Shown: positions 56,410 to 64,000, counted from the stretch's first letter. The stretch is DNA of 64,000 nucleotides from Halobacillus andaensis (GCF_014636475.1 NZ_BMEL01000004.1:310001-374000); one strand, 5' to 3'. The notes: generated by a model not told the origin, from the letters alone. A program made the numbers and translations.

Positions 56410-57456
56410 ATGGAACTTCAATCGTTTCTCTTTTGTTTTTTACTCGCTGTTGTTCTTACTCCCTTGATTATTAAATTTGCTGTTTATGTAGGAGCTACAG
56501 ATCAACCTGATCATCGAAAGGTTCACACGAGACAAATGCCAAGGCTGGGTGGCTTAGCTATTTTTGTAAGCGTTATTTTAGGAATGATCTATTTCACCCC
56601 CTATCACCCCTATTTGTACCCTCTGCTTATAGGCGGAATTATTATTGCCGTTACTGGAATTCTAGATGATATCTTTAGTCTTCCTCCATTGTATAAGCTT
56701 AGTGGACAATCCCTCGCTGCCCTTGTTGTCATTGCTGGCGGAGTGAAAATTGAATTTATCAACCTGCCTTTTGGCTCCCCTATTGAATTTGGATTCTTAA
56801 GTATTCCTATTACGTTGTTCTGGATTATTGGAATTACAAATGCGATTAATTTAGTTGACGGATTGGACGGGCTTGCAGCGGGGATCTCTTCTATTGCTTT
56901 ATTAACGATAACAAGTATGGCTATTATGATGGGCAATGAATTTGTCATGTATATAGGGTTGATCGTATTAGGAGCTACCTTGGGTTTTTTAGTTTTTAAT
57001 TTTTATCCCGCTAAAATTTTTATGGGAGATACAGGGGCCATGTTTTTAGGATTTATGATTAGTGTACTTGCCTTGCTCGGGTTTAAAAATGTAACGTTGT
57101 TTTCATTTGTTATCCCTATTCTTATATTAGGAGTTCCTATTTCTGACACGATCATTACGATTGTTCGAAGGATGCTGCACGATCAACCGATTATGAAAGC
57201 CGACTTTGCTCACTTACACCATAATTTATTAAAGCTTGGATGCAGTCATCCGCAAACGGTTATTATAATCTACACCCTTAGTGCATTATTTAGTTTAGCG
57301 GCCGTACTTTTTTCACAAGCTACACTTATTAATTCTTTAATGGTGGTAACGATCCTTATGTTCAGTACCGAAATCATGATTGAGATATCTCAAATTGCGG
57401 GGGAGAAATATAGACCTTTATTAAATCGTATGGTATCGCCCCGCAGCAAAGAGTGA
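56410..57456 (+). CDS. Undecaprenyl-phosphate GlcNAc-1-P transferase (TagO/WecA type), copy 2
   Basis: About 348 residues with eleven segments and the same loops as copy 1 (DQPDHRKVHTRQMPRLGGLA, LDDIFSLPP, NAINLVDGLDGLAAG, FYPAKIFMGDTGAMFLG). The ATG at 56410 is chosen, four bases after AAAGGAGGTG. Its proximity to tagA and the Wzz/kinase pair suggests it starts either the teichoic acid linkage unit or a separate exopolysaccharide. A terminator overlaps the stop codon. Confidence 0.88.
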   Translation: MELQSFLFCFLLAVVLTPLIIKFAVYVGATDQPDHRKVHTRQMPRLGGLAIFVSVILGMIYFTPYHPYLYPLLIGGIIIAVTGILDDIFSLPPLYKLSGQSLAALVVIAGGVKIEFINLPFGSPIEFGFLSIPITLFWIIGITNAINLVDGLDGLAAGISSIALLTITSMAIMMGNEFVMYIGLIVLGATLGFLVFNFYPAKIFMGDTGAMFLGFMISVLALLGFKNVTLFSFVIPILILGVPISDTIITIVRRMLHDQPIMKADFAHLHHNLLKLGCSHPQTVIIIYTLSALFSLAAVLFSQATLINSLMVVTILMFSTEIMIEISQIAGEKYRPLLNRMVSPRSKE

Positions 57457-57495
57457 GTAATTCGATGTCGAAAATTCTCACTCTTTGTATTTTTA
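57448..57495 (+). terminator. Terminator after TagO-type copy 2
   Basis: AAAGAGTGAG (57448-57457) pairs with CTCACTCTTT (57477-57486), inner AATT pairing, then GTATTTTTA. Confidence 0.78.
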
Positions 57496-57588
57496 TTGGG
57501 AAAATTTTGTTTGAACCTACAAAATAAAACAGTTTGTGATATAATGTTGTTATCTTTTTGAATATTTTACATAGTTGGGGGTACATGC

Positions 57589-58347
57589 ATGGAAGAGACT
57601 ATTTCTCTAAGAGAAATTTTTGAAGTTTTAAAGAAGAGAATTTGGATGATTCTTGCAGTGACAGCTGGCGCTGCAATTATTAGTGCTATTGTAACATTTT
57701 TTATTTTGACACCTACTTACGAAGCATCATCGGAATTTATTGTGAATCAATCAGAATCTATGGAGCAAGATTCAGCCTATGATGTCAATGATATTCGTAC
57801 CAATGTAGAATTAATTAGTACATACAATGTAATTATTAAGAGTCCAGCGATATTAGATGAGGTTATAGATTCATTGAATCTACAACTATCAGCAGAACAG
57901 TTAAGTAATAAGATTCAAGTATCAAGTGCCGAAGAATCTCAAGTGGTAAACGTTACGGTTACTGATGAAAGTCAATCAACGGCCGTAGAAATCGCAAACG
58001 GTACGGTGGAAACTTTTCAACAAGAAATTCCATCACTAATGAACGTTGATAATGTTAATATCTTATCTCCAGCAGTTGAAAGAGTAGACGCTTCCCCAGT
58101 AAGTCCTAAACCATTATTAAACATTGCCATCGCCATTGTAGTTGGTTTAATGGTTGGAGTAGGTTTAGCATTCTTACTTGAATACCTGGATAACACAATT
58201 AAAACTGAGCAAGATGTTGAAAAAACCCTTGGTGTTCCTTTGATGGGAGTAATTTCTACGATTTCAGAAGAAGACTTGGGACCTGAAACGATGAATAGAC
58301 AACCAAGTCGTGCATCGAAAGTAAGAGGTGAATCCGTTGGTACGTAA
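57589..58347 (+). CDS. Wzz-type chain-length regulator / tyrosine-kinase modulator
   Basis: A 252-residue protein with two membrane segments (about 18-40 and 178-200) flanking an extracellular loop. LREIFEVLKKRIWMILAV and the PxxP motif DASPVSPKPLLNIAIAI are typical of Wzz/TkmA proteins, which activate the partner kinase and set polysaccharide length. GGGGG lies ahead of the ATG. Its final codons overlap the start of the kinase by 11 bases, so the two are coupled. Confidence 0.9.
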   Translation: MEETISLREIFEVLKKRIWMILAVTAGAAIISAIVTFFILTPTYEASSEFIVNQSESMEQDSAYDVNDIRTNVELISTYNVIIKSPAILDEVIDSLNLQLSAEQLSNKIQVSSAEESQVVNVTVTDESQSTAVEIANGTVETFQQEIPSLMNVDNVNILSPAVERVDASPVSPKPLLNIAIAIVVGLMVGVGLAFLLEYLDNTIKTEQDVEKTLGVPLMGVISTISEEDLGPETMNRQPSRASKVRGESVGT

Positions 58348-59038
58348 ATCGAGAATGAAGCAAGTCGCTTTGAAAGCTAGAAAAATTATTGCGAATGACA
58401 ATCCTAAATCACCCATAGCTGAGCAATATCGTACAATTAGAGCTAATTTACAGTTTGCCTCAGTAGATCATGAGTTGCAATCTCTTTTGATTACTTCATC
58501 TGGTCCGTCCGAAGGGAAGTCTATGACTTCTGCTAACATGGCTGCTGTTTTTGCTCAACAAGGGAAAAAAGTATTATTAGTCGATGCTGACTTACGAAAA
58601 CCAACGGTCCATCATACTTTTCGATTAACGAATACAAGAGGTTTGAGTAATTTTCTTGTCGGCAGAGAAGGTCTAAAAGAAATCATTCAACATACAGGCG
58701 TTGATAATTTGGAAATATTAACGAGTGGACCTATTCCTCCAAACCCGTCCGAATTATTAGGATCGAAAGCAATGAATAAATTAATGTTAGAAGCCAGACA
58801 AAATTACGATCTTGTTATATTTGACACGCCTCCTGTGTTAGCAGTTTCTGATTCCCAAGTGTTAGCTAGTGATGTAGATGGTGTTATGTTGGTCATCAGA
58901 AGTGGGCAGACTGAGTTTTCTGCAGCGGAACGTGCAAAGGAGTTACTTGAACAATCAAGAGCTAATTTGCTCGGCGTCGTACTAAACGATAGAGAAAAGA
59001 AAAATAGCAATTATTACTATTACTACGGAAATGGATAA
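58337..59038 (+). CDS. CpsD/CapB-family tyrosine-protein kinase
   Basis: A 233-residue BY-kinase. Walker A SSGPSEGKSMTSANMA, Walker A' VLLVDADLRKP and Walker B LVIFDTPPVL are visible, and the protein ends with NYYYYYGNG, the tyrosine cluster that is autophosphorylated. With the Wzz-type partner it controls exopolysaccharide export. TTG at 58337 is preferred to GTG at 58328 because AGAGGTG stands six bases ahead of it. A perfect palindromic terminator follows. Confidence 0.92.
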   Translation: MVRKSRMKQVALKARKIIANDNPKSPIAEQYRTIRANLQFASVDHELQSLLITSSGPSEGKSMTSANMAAVFAQQGKKVLLVDADLRKPTVHHTFRLTNTRGLSNFLVGREGLKEIIQHTGVDNLEILTSGPIPPNPSELLGSKAMNKLMLEARQNYDLVIFDTPPVLAVSDSQVLASDVDGVMLVIRSGQTEFSAAERAKELLEQSRANLLGVVLNDREKKNSNYYYYYGNG

Positions 59039-59040
59039 AA

Positions 59041-59067
59041 ACAGAGCGATATCGCTCTGTTTTTTTA
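59041..59067 (+). terminator. Terminator of the Wzz/kinase unit
   Basis: A perfect 20-bp palindrome, ACAGAGCGAT-ATCGCTCTGT, directly followed by seven T. Confidence 0.88.
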
Positions 59068-59112
59068 TTTGTTTTTATTTTTCTAAAAGGGACATTATCT
59101 CACTTTGAAGCA

Positions 59113-59446
59113 AGTGAGTAACCAATTGCTGCAATTAATGGGGAGGCTTTGTAGAAAAAGAAGAAGAAGGAATACCCGGTGACCCTGCTCGAATAACAAT
59201 ATTAGAGGAGAGTTGTAAGGCAAGTGAGGCAGCGAACGACATTACTAACAAAGAAGCTCCTATTTGAGGAATTAGAACGGTATCGTAAGAATATTTGGTG
59301 CATCCCTATGCACGATTACACTAGTAGGACGAGCATTTCGTTTTACGAGAGGTCAAAATGATAATGCAGTTGAACTTAGTGAGGAAAAGTCAGTTGAGAT
59401 TCAAGAAGAGGAAGACGTGTTAACAGGTAGAGGTAAGGAAAATTGA
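59113..59446 (+). pseudogene. Coding-like but broken stretch
   Basis: Three neighbouring frames each look protein-like but are cut by shifts and stops: KQVSNQLLQLM (from 59113), EEEGIPGDPARITILEESCK then ASEAANDITNKEAPI (59139-59271), and TRGQNDNAVELSEEKSVEIQ then EEEDVLTGRGKEN (to 59446). There is no good ribosome site. It fills most of the 590-bp gap after the kinase. The parent gene is not recognised; random AT-poor sequence remains possible. Confidence 0.3.
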
Positions 59447-59626
59447 AAGAAGGGAGGATTTATAACTTTAATCATACGCCTGATTATGAAAGCGTACGCA
59501 TAATTAGAAGCTATTCTCATTAAATAATCAAAATTTTCTTTAAAAATCACTGGAAATTACTTGCCTTATCTAGAAAATTCCATTATCCTTTATTTTAAAT
59601 TGTAAATGTTGAAAGGGGTCATTATT

Positions 59627-59833
59627 GTGTTTACACCAGATACAAAGGTAGCTAGTCCAGGAAACATTATTGAATTTGAAAGAAATGAAACGATGTTTAA
59701 AGGTAAAGTTATCCCGAGTCAGTGCCAAAGATCCGTCATCGTTGACCTTACGATTATGGATAACCTGGATGAAATAGATTTTGAATATGATCGTACAGTT
59801 GTTGCTCACGAAAATTATCGTGTTTTGTCATAA
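59627..59833 (+). CDS. YkvS/DUF2187 family small protein
   Basis: A 68-residue protein; residues 10-66 (ASPGNIIEFERNETMFKGKV, VIVDLTIMD, TVVAHENYRVL) match the DUF2187 family, a small beta-barrel-like domain known from Bacillus YkvS, function unknown. GTG at 59627 is chosen because AAAGGGG lies eight bases ahead; an ATG at 59606 overlaps that site's upstream region. The riboswitch promoter begins 16 bases after its stop. Confidence 0.75.
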   Translation: MFTPDTKVASPGNIIEFERNETMFKGKVIPSQCQRSVIVDLTIMDNLDEIDFEYDRTVVAHENYRVLS

Positions 59834-59849
59834 TTTTCTGAAAAAACTA

Positions 59850-59878
59850 TTGTTAAAATTTAAATAGAGGATTATAAT
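59850..59878 (+). promoter_or_regulatory. Promoter of the riboswitch-sinI unit
   Basis: TTGTTA (59850-59855), 17 bases, TATAAT (59873-59878). A start near 59885 would place the whole aptamer in the transcript. Confidence 0.7.
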
Positions 59879-59892
59879 GTCTATAACAACTT

Positions 59893-59979
59893 CTCCTTGT
59901 AAAAAGGCAAACTTATTGAAAAATAAGGACGCAAAACTACGGGTCTAAGGCCAATACAGGTTAGGACCGCCGGGTCGTC
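59893..59979 (+). promoter_or_regulatory. Cyclic-di-GMP-I (GEMM-I) riboswitch aptamer
   Basis: AAAGGCAAAC, then the helix CTTATT-GAAA-AATAAG with the GAAA tetraloop, GGACGCAAAACTACGGGTC, the tetraloop-receptor helix (GGTCTAA ... TTAGGACC), and GCCGGGTC. These match the GEMM-I consensus: GGCAAAC, a GNRA loop, GACGCAAA, and a GC-rich second domain. It lies 5' of a SinI-like gene. In related aptamers c-di-GMP binds between the two helices. P1 pairing here is weaker (CTCCTT/AAGGTG with a mismatch). Confidence 0.82.
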
Positions 59980-59984
59980 TAAGG

Positions 59985-60006
59985 TGAATGGTGGAGGGAT
60001 CATTCA
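59985..60006 (+). promoter_or_regulatory. Ribosome-site hairpin, likely expression platform
   Basis: TGAATG (59985-59990) and CATTCA (60001-60006) form a stem whose 10-nt loop (GTGGAGGGAT) holds the ribosome site; the stem abuts the TTG start. AAGGTG just before it may pair with the aptamer P1, so the two structures can compete. No intrinsic terminator lies in the leader, which points to translational control. Confidence 0.5.
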
Positions 60007-60150
60007 TTGAAAAAGCTAAATGTTGTGAAGAAGCTGGACGCGGAATGGGTAGCCCTTATGAAAGAAGCAAAGAATCAAGGACTAACAAAAGAAGAGGTCC
60101 ATCAATTCTTATCCCTCTCAAAGAAAATTAATTTCAAAGAAAGAGCTTGA
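60007..60150 (+). CDS. SinI-like antirepressor under riboswitch control
   Basis: A 47-residue protein: MKKLNVVKKLDAEWVALMKE then AKNQGLTKEEVHQFLSLSKK. The LDxEWVxLMxEAKxxGxxxEEVxxFL pattern is the SinI interaction motif. TTG start with GGAGGG eight bases upstream. Known SinI binds SinR and frees matrix genes from repression. The neighbours are exopolysaccharide genes, a fitting target. A strong terminator follows, so it is a single-gene transcript. This is the best supported SinI-like gene in the window. Confidence 0.82.
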   Translation: MKKLNVVKKLDAEWVALMKEAKNQGLTKEEVHQFLSLSKKINFKERA

Positions 60151-60179
60151 GCTTCTCAAAAAGTTGAGAAGCTCTTTTT
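60149..60179 (+). terminator. Terminator of the riboswitch-sinI unit
   Basis: GAGCTTCTCAA (60149-60159) pairs with TTGAGAAGCTC (60164-60174), then five T. It overlaps the stop codon. Confidence 0.88.
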
Positions 60180-60279
60180 ATGTTTAATAATATTGAGAAC
60201 ATTGGAAAATTATGAATGGTTATTTTGTTAAATATGGTAGAATAGATATAGTTTTTGTAGAAAAAGGGGGAAGATTTTT

Positions 60280-61539
60280 ATGGGGGAATGTCAATCATGT
60301 GGAAAATCCACTGTAAGTTCACAAACGTATTGTGATGATTGTCAGCCAAACCAAAAGGTTAAACAGCCGGCTGATTTTGCCCGAAGTGATGAATGGTTAA
60401 ATGCCAGCCGGTATTACGAAGAATATCAAGATGAACAGAATTCTTATAAAAAGAGAAATTGGAGAAAAATTTTTGTATCTCTTGTTACCTTGCTTTTATT
60501 ATTAGGTTTTTCAGCTACAGGATGGGCATACTTAACTAAGATAACTTCGGCGAAGCATACAGTTCAAGAATTCGAGAAAGCTGTAAAAAAGAGTGATGCT
60601 GAGCGACTCGTCCAACTTGTATCGTTCGATCACACTTCAACTGGGTTTAACAAGACACAAGCTAATCATATGATTGATTATTTTGAACAGAGTCCCAGTG
60701 AGTTCGTCTCTATGTTAGGTTACTTAAGAGCCTCAGCTGATGGAGCGGAAGAAGATGAGTCACAGAACATGCATGTTCATCATTTAGGAGCTAAATGGCT
60801 ATTATTCGATCAATATAAAATAAAACTCGATCCAGCTGAGATTAACATTCAAACGTCTCAACAGAACGTGAATTTATATCTTAATGGAGATCAGGTGGGA
60901 GAGTTATCAGAAGGTAGATATGAGTTAAATGGTGTAACGCCTGGAGAGCATGTTGTAAAAGGCGAGGTTGAAGTAAACGGAGATCGATATGATCACATTA
61001 TGTCAGTTAATACATATGAAAACACGGATGATCCAATTGAGATGGAATTTGATGAATTATCACCAGAAGTTCTCCAAGCTTCTTTAGATGAAAGATTAGA
61101 GGATGACATAAAAAACGCAGTTGAAAATCATGTTCATGAATACGTTGAAGCCTATGAAGAGAAGGACATCAATGCTTTTCAAGTTATGAAGAATGACTCG
61201 TACTTACAGGATACAGACGCTAGCATTCAAGAGATGGACGAATTAGGAAAGAACTTTTCAGGAGGAGTTAAAGCCATCACCTATGATGTAGGGAGCCTGG
61301 AGTTGAAACGAGATGAAGTATCGGATTTATTTACCTCTTCGATCGTTGTTTCGTTTGTGTTAGATACAGGTTATTATTTGGATGGAGATGATCCAGACAA
61401 TATGCTTAGTAACGAAAATACGTATTCTTGGCACTATGAATTCACTTATGATGAGGATGAAAAAGCGTGGGTGATTACATCTGGTAAGCCGATGGCTATG
61501 TTTGAAACCGATGAACTTGAAGTAAAAGAATTTGAATAA
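60280..61539 (+). CDS. TcaA/YvbJ-like zinc-ribbon membrane protein
   Basis: A 419-residue protein. N-terminal CQSCGKSTVSSQTYCDDC is a zinc ribbon in the cytoplasm; one membrane helix follows (about 64-86: IFVSLVTLLLLLGFSATGWA); the extracellular part contains a PEGA-like beta module (NVNLYLNGDQVGEL, LNGVTPGEHVVKGEV) and a C-terminal NTF2-like domain. TcaA-type proteins affect teicoplanin susceptibility and cell-wall stress in staphylococci; YvbJ is the Bacillus counterpart. Own promoter-like TATAG near 60248; an AAAGGGGG ribosome site precedes the start. Confidence 0.78.
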   Translation: MGECQSCGKSTVSSQTYCDDCQPNQKVKQPADFARSDEWLNASRYYEEYQDEQNSYKKRNWRKIFVSLVTLLLLLGFSATGWAYLTKITSAKHTVQEFEKAVKKSDAERLVQLVSFDHTSTGFNKTQANHMIDYFEQSPSEFVSMLGYLRASADGAEEDESQNMHVHHLGAKWLLFDQYKIKLDPAEINIQTSQQNVNLYLNGDQVGELSEGRYELNGVTPGEHVVKGEVEVNGDRYDHIMSVNTYENTDDPIEMEFDELSPEVLQASLDERLEDDIKNAVENHVHEYVEAYEEKDINAFQVMKNDSYLQDTDASIQEMDELGKNFSGGVKAITYDVGSLELKRDEVSDLFTSSIVVSFVLDTGYYLDGDDPDNMLSNENTYSWHYEFTYDEDEKAWVITSGKPMAMFETDELEVKEFE

Positions 61540-61548
61540 ATTGCACTA

Positions 61549-61819
61549 AACTAAAAAAACATAAAATCATCCGAACGATTCTTTAGAAACCAGTTCGGAT
61601 GATTTTTATTATAGAGCATTATTCACCATCGCTCCGTTAAAACACTTCGCTTTCCGTGGGCACGACCTCAGCTTCCTCAAGAAAGCAAAGAGCGCTTTCC
61701 TGCGGGATCTTCGACTCGCGCTGTTCCCCCAGGAGTCTTCGTATTTTGACTACGCTAATGATCTACGTTTATACGAATGTTCGTTTTTCGATATCCCTGC
61801 TTTATTTATGTCCTAGCCT
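61549..61819 (-). repeat. Interspersed repeat, copy D (without nested element)
   Basis: About 270 bp in the same orientation as copy C. It has the terminal hairpin (ATCATCCGAAC / GTTCGGATGAT) and the left-end block with GTCCTAGCC, TACGAATGTTCG and TAGTCAAAATACG. The centre is the GC-rich segment GAAGACTCCTGGGGGAAC ... GAGGAAGCTGAGG, with the nested element absent. It fills the gap between the TcaA-like gene and the permease gene. Confidence 0.8.
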
Positions 61820-61830
61820 TGTTTCATATG

Positions 61831-63291
61831 TTAAATCTTTTCTTTTCCTAAGATCAGGTAGTTCAACTCTTCGTCCGTTAATTTATTGTATCGACCGGAA
61901 TTTAAGGTATAGAATAATATACCTAACAATGCCCAAATGCCTAAAGCCATTAAAGATTCTTTTCCTAATGCGGCAGGTGAGCCGGGGAGTAATAACAGAA
62001 CTAAGAAAATGATGGAGCTGATCATACCTAATAACGATAAGAATTTCTTTCCGGGAGCTACAATGCTTGCGTTGTTCGTCGTCTTACTTTGTTCCGACCA
62101 TTTAAAAATCTTGTAAGCAGTAGCTGTACAGAAAAAGTAGGCAATCGCAACTCCAGTAGAGGACATATCGACTACCCAAAGTAAAGCCTCGCGGCCAAAC
62201 CACGGAGCAATTAAACAAACAGCCATTGTAAATAGGATCCCTACATAAGGGGTGTGGTATTTACTGTGTAATGCTCTGAAAGCGTTTGGTAAAATTCTAG
62301 CACGCCCCATAGCGAAAGTAAGCCGACTCGCTGAAAGGTAAAATCCATTGAGCCCTGTAAAGATCCCCATACAAATGGCAAGAGCGATAATAAATACACC
62401 AGCACGTCCCATATAACTTTGAATGGCATCGCCGGTTCCCCAGACGGAGTTTTGCTCATTAATCTGAGTCAGGAGTTCCTGCCATGGCATCGTGCTTGCA
62501 GTAATAATAATCATAAAAGAATAAGCAAGGCCTGCTGCGACCAATGACCAAATGATCAATCCAAATGCTTTTCTTGATTCAAATTGAAACTCTTCAGCTG
62601 CTTGGGGGATATTATCAAACCCTACATAAGCAAACGGTGCAACGGCTAAAATTGCTAGAATGGAGGCAATCGCTGGTTGAGAGGGTTCAAAAGCCGGTGT
62701 GATATTTTGGAAACTCGGCCCTTCAGCAAATATAGCGCCTACAGCAAGCATAAGAATCCCTAATATAAGAATAATACTGAAAATAAATTGCGTCTTTCCA
62801 GAAAAACTTGTTCCTCGAATATTTAAAAAGGCAAATAAAATGAGAACAAAACTTGCGATTAAAATTTGGATGATAGACACATCATATCCCGCCACACTAT
62901 ACAAAGTTCCTATAGCTGCGAATTGTGGAAATAGAAACTTAGCTAATAAAGCGAGTGCCGAGGCATTCAATGCAACGATACATATGTATCCTAACGTTAA
63001 AAACCAGCCAGCAAAGAATGCATATTTACGTCCGAATCCAATGTAAGCATAGGAAAACTCACCGCCAGTTACGGGGAATTTCTTTATAAGAAAACCATAG
63101 CTTACTCCTATGATCATCATCAGGGCTGCCCCTAAGAGGATCCCGATTACAACACCGATTGGACCTGCATCCCCAATCCAATCTGTTGGTAGTACAAACG
63201 CTCCCCACCCGATTGCTGAGCCAAATGCAATCGCCCAAACCCAATGAGGTTTTAAAGATTTCTTAAGTTGTCTTCTTTCAAGTTCTGCCAT
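61831..63291 (-). CDS. APC-superfamily amino-acid permease
   Basis: A protein of about 486 residues with twelve segments. WAIAFGSAIGWGAFVLPTDW at the first helix and the GEFSYAYIGFGRKYAFFAGW region are typical of APC permeases; the C-terminus contains LTDEELNYLILGKEKI. The ATG at 63291 is used, although AGGAGG lies 12 bases ahead. No specificity can be given; related proteins are YhdG-like. Single gene. Confidence 0.82.
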   Translation of the reverse strand: MAELERRQLKKSLKPHWVWAIAFGSAIGWGAFVLPTDWIGDAGPIGVVIGILLGAALMMIIGVSYGFLIKKFPVTGGEFSYAYIGFGRKYAFFAGWFLTLGYICIVALNASALALLAKFLFPQFAAIGTLYSVAGYDVSIIQILIASFVLILFAFLNIRGTSFSGKTQFIFSIILILGILMLAVGAIFAEGPSFQNITPAFEPSQPAIASILAILAVAPFAYVGFDNIPQAAEEFQFESRKAFGLIIWSLVAAGLAYSFMIIITASTMPWQELLTQINEQNSVWGTGDAIQSYMGRAGVFIIALAICMGIFTGLNGFYLSASRLTFAMGRARILPNAFRALHSKYHTPYVGILFTMAVCLIAPWFGREALLWVVDMSSTGVAIAYFFCTATAYKIFKWSEQSKTTNNASIVAPGKKFLSLLGMISSIIFLVLLLLPGSPAALGKESLMALGIWALLGILFYTLNSGRYNKLTDEELNYLILGKEKI

Positions 63292-63527
63292 GAACCAATA
63301 AAGCCTCCTACTAAAATTGACATGCAAGGACCATTCTACTTATTGTGTGGTTATAGTACAAATATCATCCACCGTAATAAACATAATTATTTCACGGCAC
63401 TGAATTTTTATAGTCGTTATTTTATGTATGTGAACTACAAAAAAAACTCTTATAGAGCGGTCAGGATGTCGAAAAAGCTTGGACTGACGCGGTTCCTTTT
63501 TTGTGTCTAGAGAAAATGAACTTGAAA

Positions 63528-63600
63528 GAGTAGCTTTCCGCGTCGGCTCTCCTGTCTGCTTGTTCTTCAGGAGTCTCCTCTTTTTCCATTCCTTTTTTAA
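63528..63600 (-). repeat. Possible degraded repeat related to copy D
   Basis: On the minus strand GAGGAGACTCCTGAAGAACA and CGCGGAAAGC recall the GAAGACTCCTGGGGGAACA core of copy D. No terminal hairpin is found. The rest of the 63292-63700 gap shows no convincing gene. Confidence 0.35.
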
Positions 63601-63695
63601 TAATGGGCTCATAAGGGAACGAGGAGGCATACCATTCGCCCATGGAAACTCCAACCCTTTACTCTATCTAACGCAAGAGTTTATACACTTTTTAG

Positions 63696-63737
63696 GCAAA
63701 AAAATGCTTGTAGAGAAACTAAGGCTTCTCTACAAGC
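63696..63737 (-). terminator. Terminator of the gene at the window end
   Basis: GCTTGTAGAGAA (63706-63717) pairs with TTCTCTACAAGC (63726-63737); the minus-strand transcript then enters a run of seven T. Confidence 0.82.
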
Positions 63738-63783
63738 TGTCCACTCTTATAAAGTTGTTTTCGAATATTTCCTGGGAAATAGA

Positions 63784-64000
63784 TTAATATCGATATTCTT
63801 CGTCATGATCTGTATCTGAAGAGTTTTGTTCTTCTCCAGCGAAGGAACTTGGCTCAGATTGCTCTTCTAAATCTAAGTGAGCACGTAACGTGCTTTGGAT
63901 ATTCATTAGACTATTTTCGTCAATTTGAAAATACCAAATCCCATCGTCCTTATAACCGCCTTCCCCTTCTAACTGCATTTCATCGAAGTTTAATCCTTCT
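63784..64000 (-). CDS. C-terminal part of an unknown acidic protein (5' end outside window)
   Basis: The frame is open to the window edge (GLNFDEMQLEGEGGYKDD, then GIWYFQIDENSLMNIQST). The C-terminus is acidic and Ser-rich (SSDTDHDEEYRY). An internal ATG at 63978 exists, but the open frame beyond it suggests a longer protein. Family not recognised. A clear terminator follows. Confidence 0.55.
   Translation of the reverse strand, partial: EGLNFDEMQLEGEGGYKDDGIWYFQIDENSLMNIQSTLRAHLDLEEQSEPSSFAGEEQNSSDTDHDEEYRY

Noticed and set aside
61656-62012. 118-codon plus-strand frame
   Set aside because: Lies over repeat copy D and antisense to the end of the permease gene; no ribosome site.
63461-63654. 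60- and 104-codon minus-strand frames in the gap after the permease gene
   Set aside because: They run over a sequence resembling the GACTCCTG...CGGAAAGC repeat core and have no ribosome site.
1-64000. tRNA, rRNA, CRISPR arrays, transposase genes, prophage genes
   Set aside because: No cloverleaf-like, spacer-repeat or transposase/integrase signatures were recognised on either strand by eye; the sigma-like pair alone is not evidence of a phage.

Overview
The window looks like chromosome from a low-GC Gram-positive of the Bacillaceae, probably a moderately halophilic relative of Halobacillus, Virgibacillus or Thalassobacillus. The sequence basis is AT-rich DNA, strong AGGAGG ribosome sites with many TTG and GTG starts, a hom-thrC-thrB operon, Bacillus-type wall teichoic acid genes, SinR/SinI-type regulators, and strongly acidic secreted proteins. 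The genus is inference, not proven.

Layout. 1-5.4 kb: end of a Na+/H+ antiporter, an LCP-family wall ligase, a secreted lipase-like hydrolase and a ROK repressor. 5.8-11.7 kb: galactose operon galK-galE-galT plus a GH42 beta-galactosidase, divergent from the ROK gene, with a decayed sugar-binding-protein gene in front. 11.7-21.8 kb: thioesterase remnant, DsbA-like protein, large secreted nuclease, a divergent RpiR regulator/amino-sugar kinase pair, a two-subunit sodium:solute symporter behind a cre-like site, and an AEC transporter. 21.8-28 kb: two divergent sigma-70-like factors, a small HTH-like protein, the threonine operon and an IDEAL-domain protein. 28.4-31.4 kb: a SinR-like HTH protein, a broken and an intact SinI-like gene, an AraC regulator and a VanZ-like protein. 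31.5-59 kb: a large envelope island with pgcA, a TagO homologue, a propeller protein, tagB/tagD, two tandem LytD-like autolysins, two TagF-type polymerases, tagG/tagH, a polymerase/flippase/glycosyltransferase operon, tagA, a second TagO homologue and a Wzz/tyrosine-kinase pair. 59.6-64 kb: a YkvS-like protein, a cyclic-di-GMP-I riboswitch in front of another SinI-like gene, a TcaA-like zinc-ribbon membrane protein, an amino-acid permease and the end of an unknown gene.

How it fits together. The island contains most of the pathway from undecaprenyl-phosphate primer (TagO) through TagA, TagB and TagF to export (TagGH); LCP proteins would attach the product and the LytD-like enzymes remodel the wall. 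A second set (Wzy-like, MurJ-like, GT4 enzymes, Wzz, tyrosine kinase) would make an exopolysaccharide. The most interesting feature is regulatory: a c-di-GMP-I aptamer directly upstream of a 47-residue SinI-like antirepressor, with its ribosome site in a small hairpin, next to the exopolysaccharide genes. A stand-alone SinR-like protein and two further SinI-like sequences lie 30 kb away. This suggests c-di-GMP control of a Sin-type biofilm switch at the RNA level.

The window also holds an interspersed repeat family (copies near 2.3, 20.3, 28.0 and 61.5 kb). Three copies carry a nested 52-67-bp element with GGGTACC ends. No tRNA, rRNA, CRISPR array or insertion-sequence transposase was recognised.
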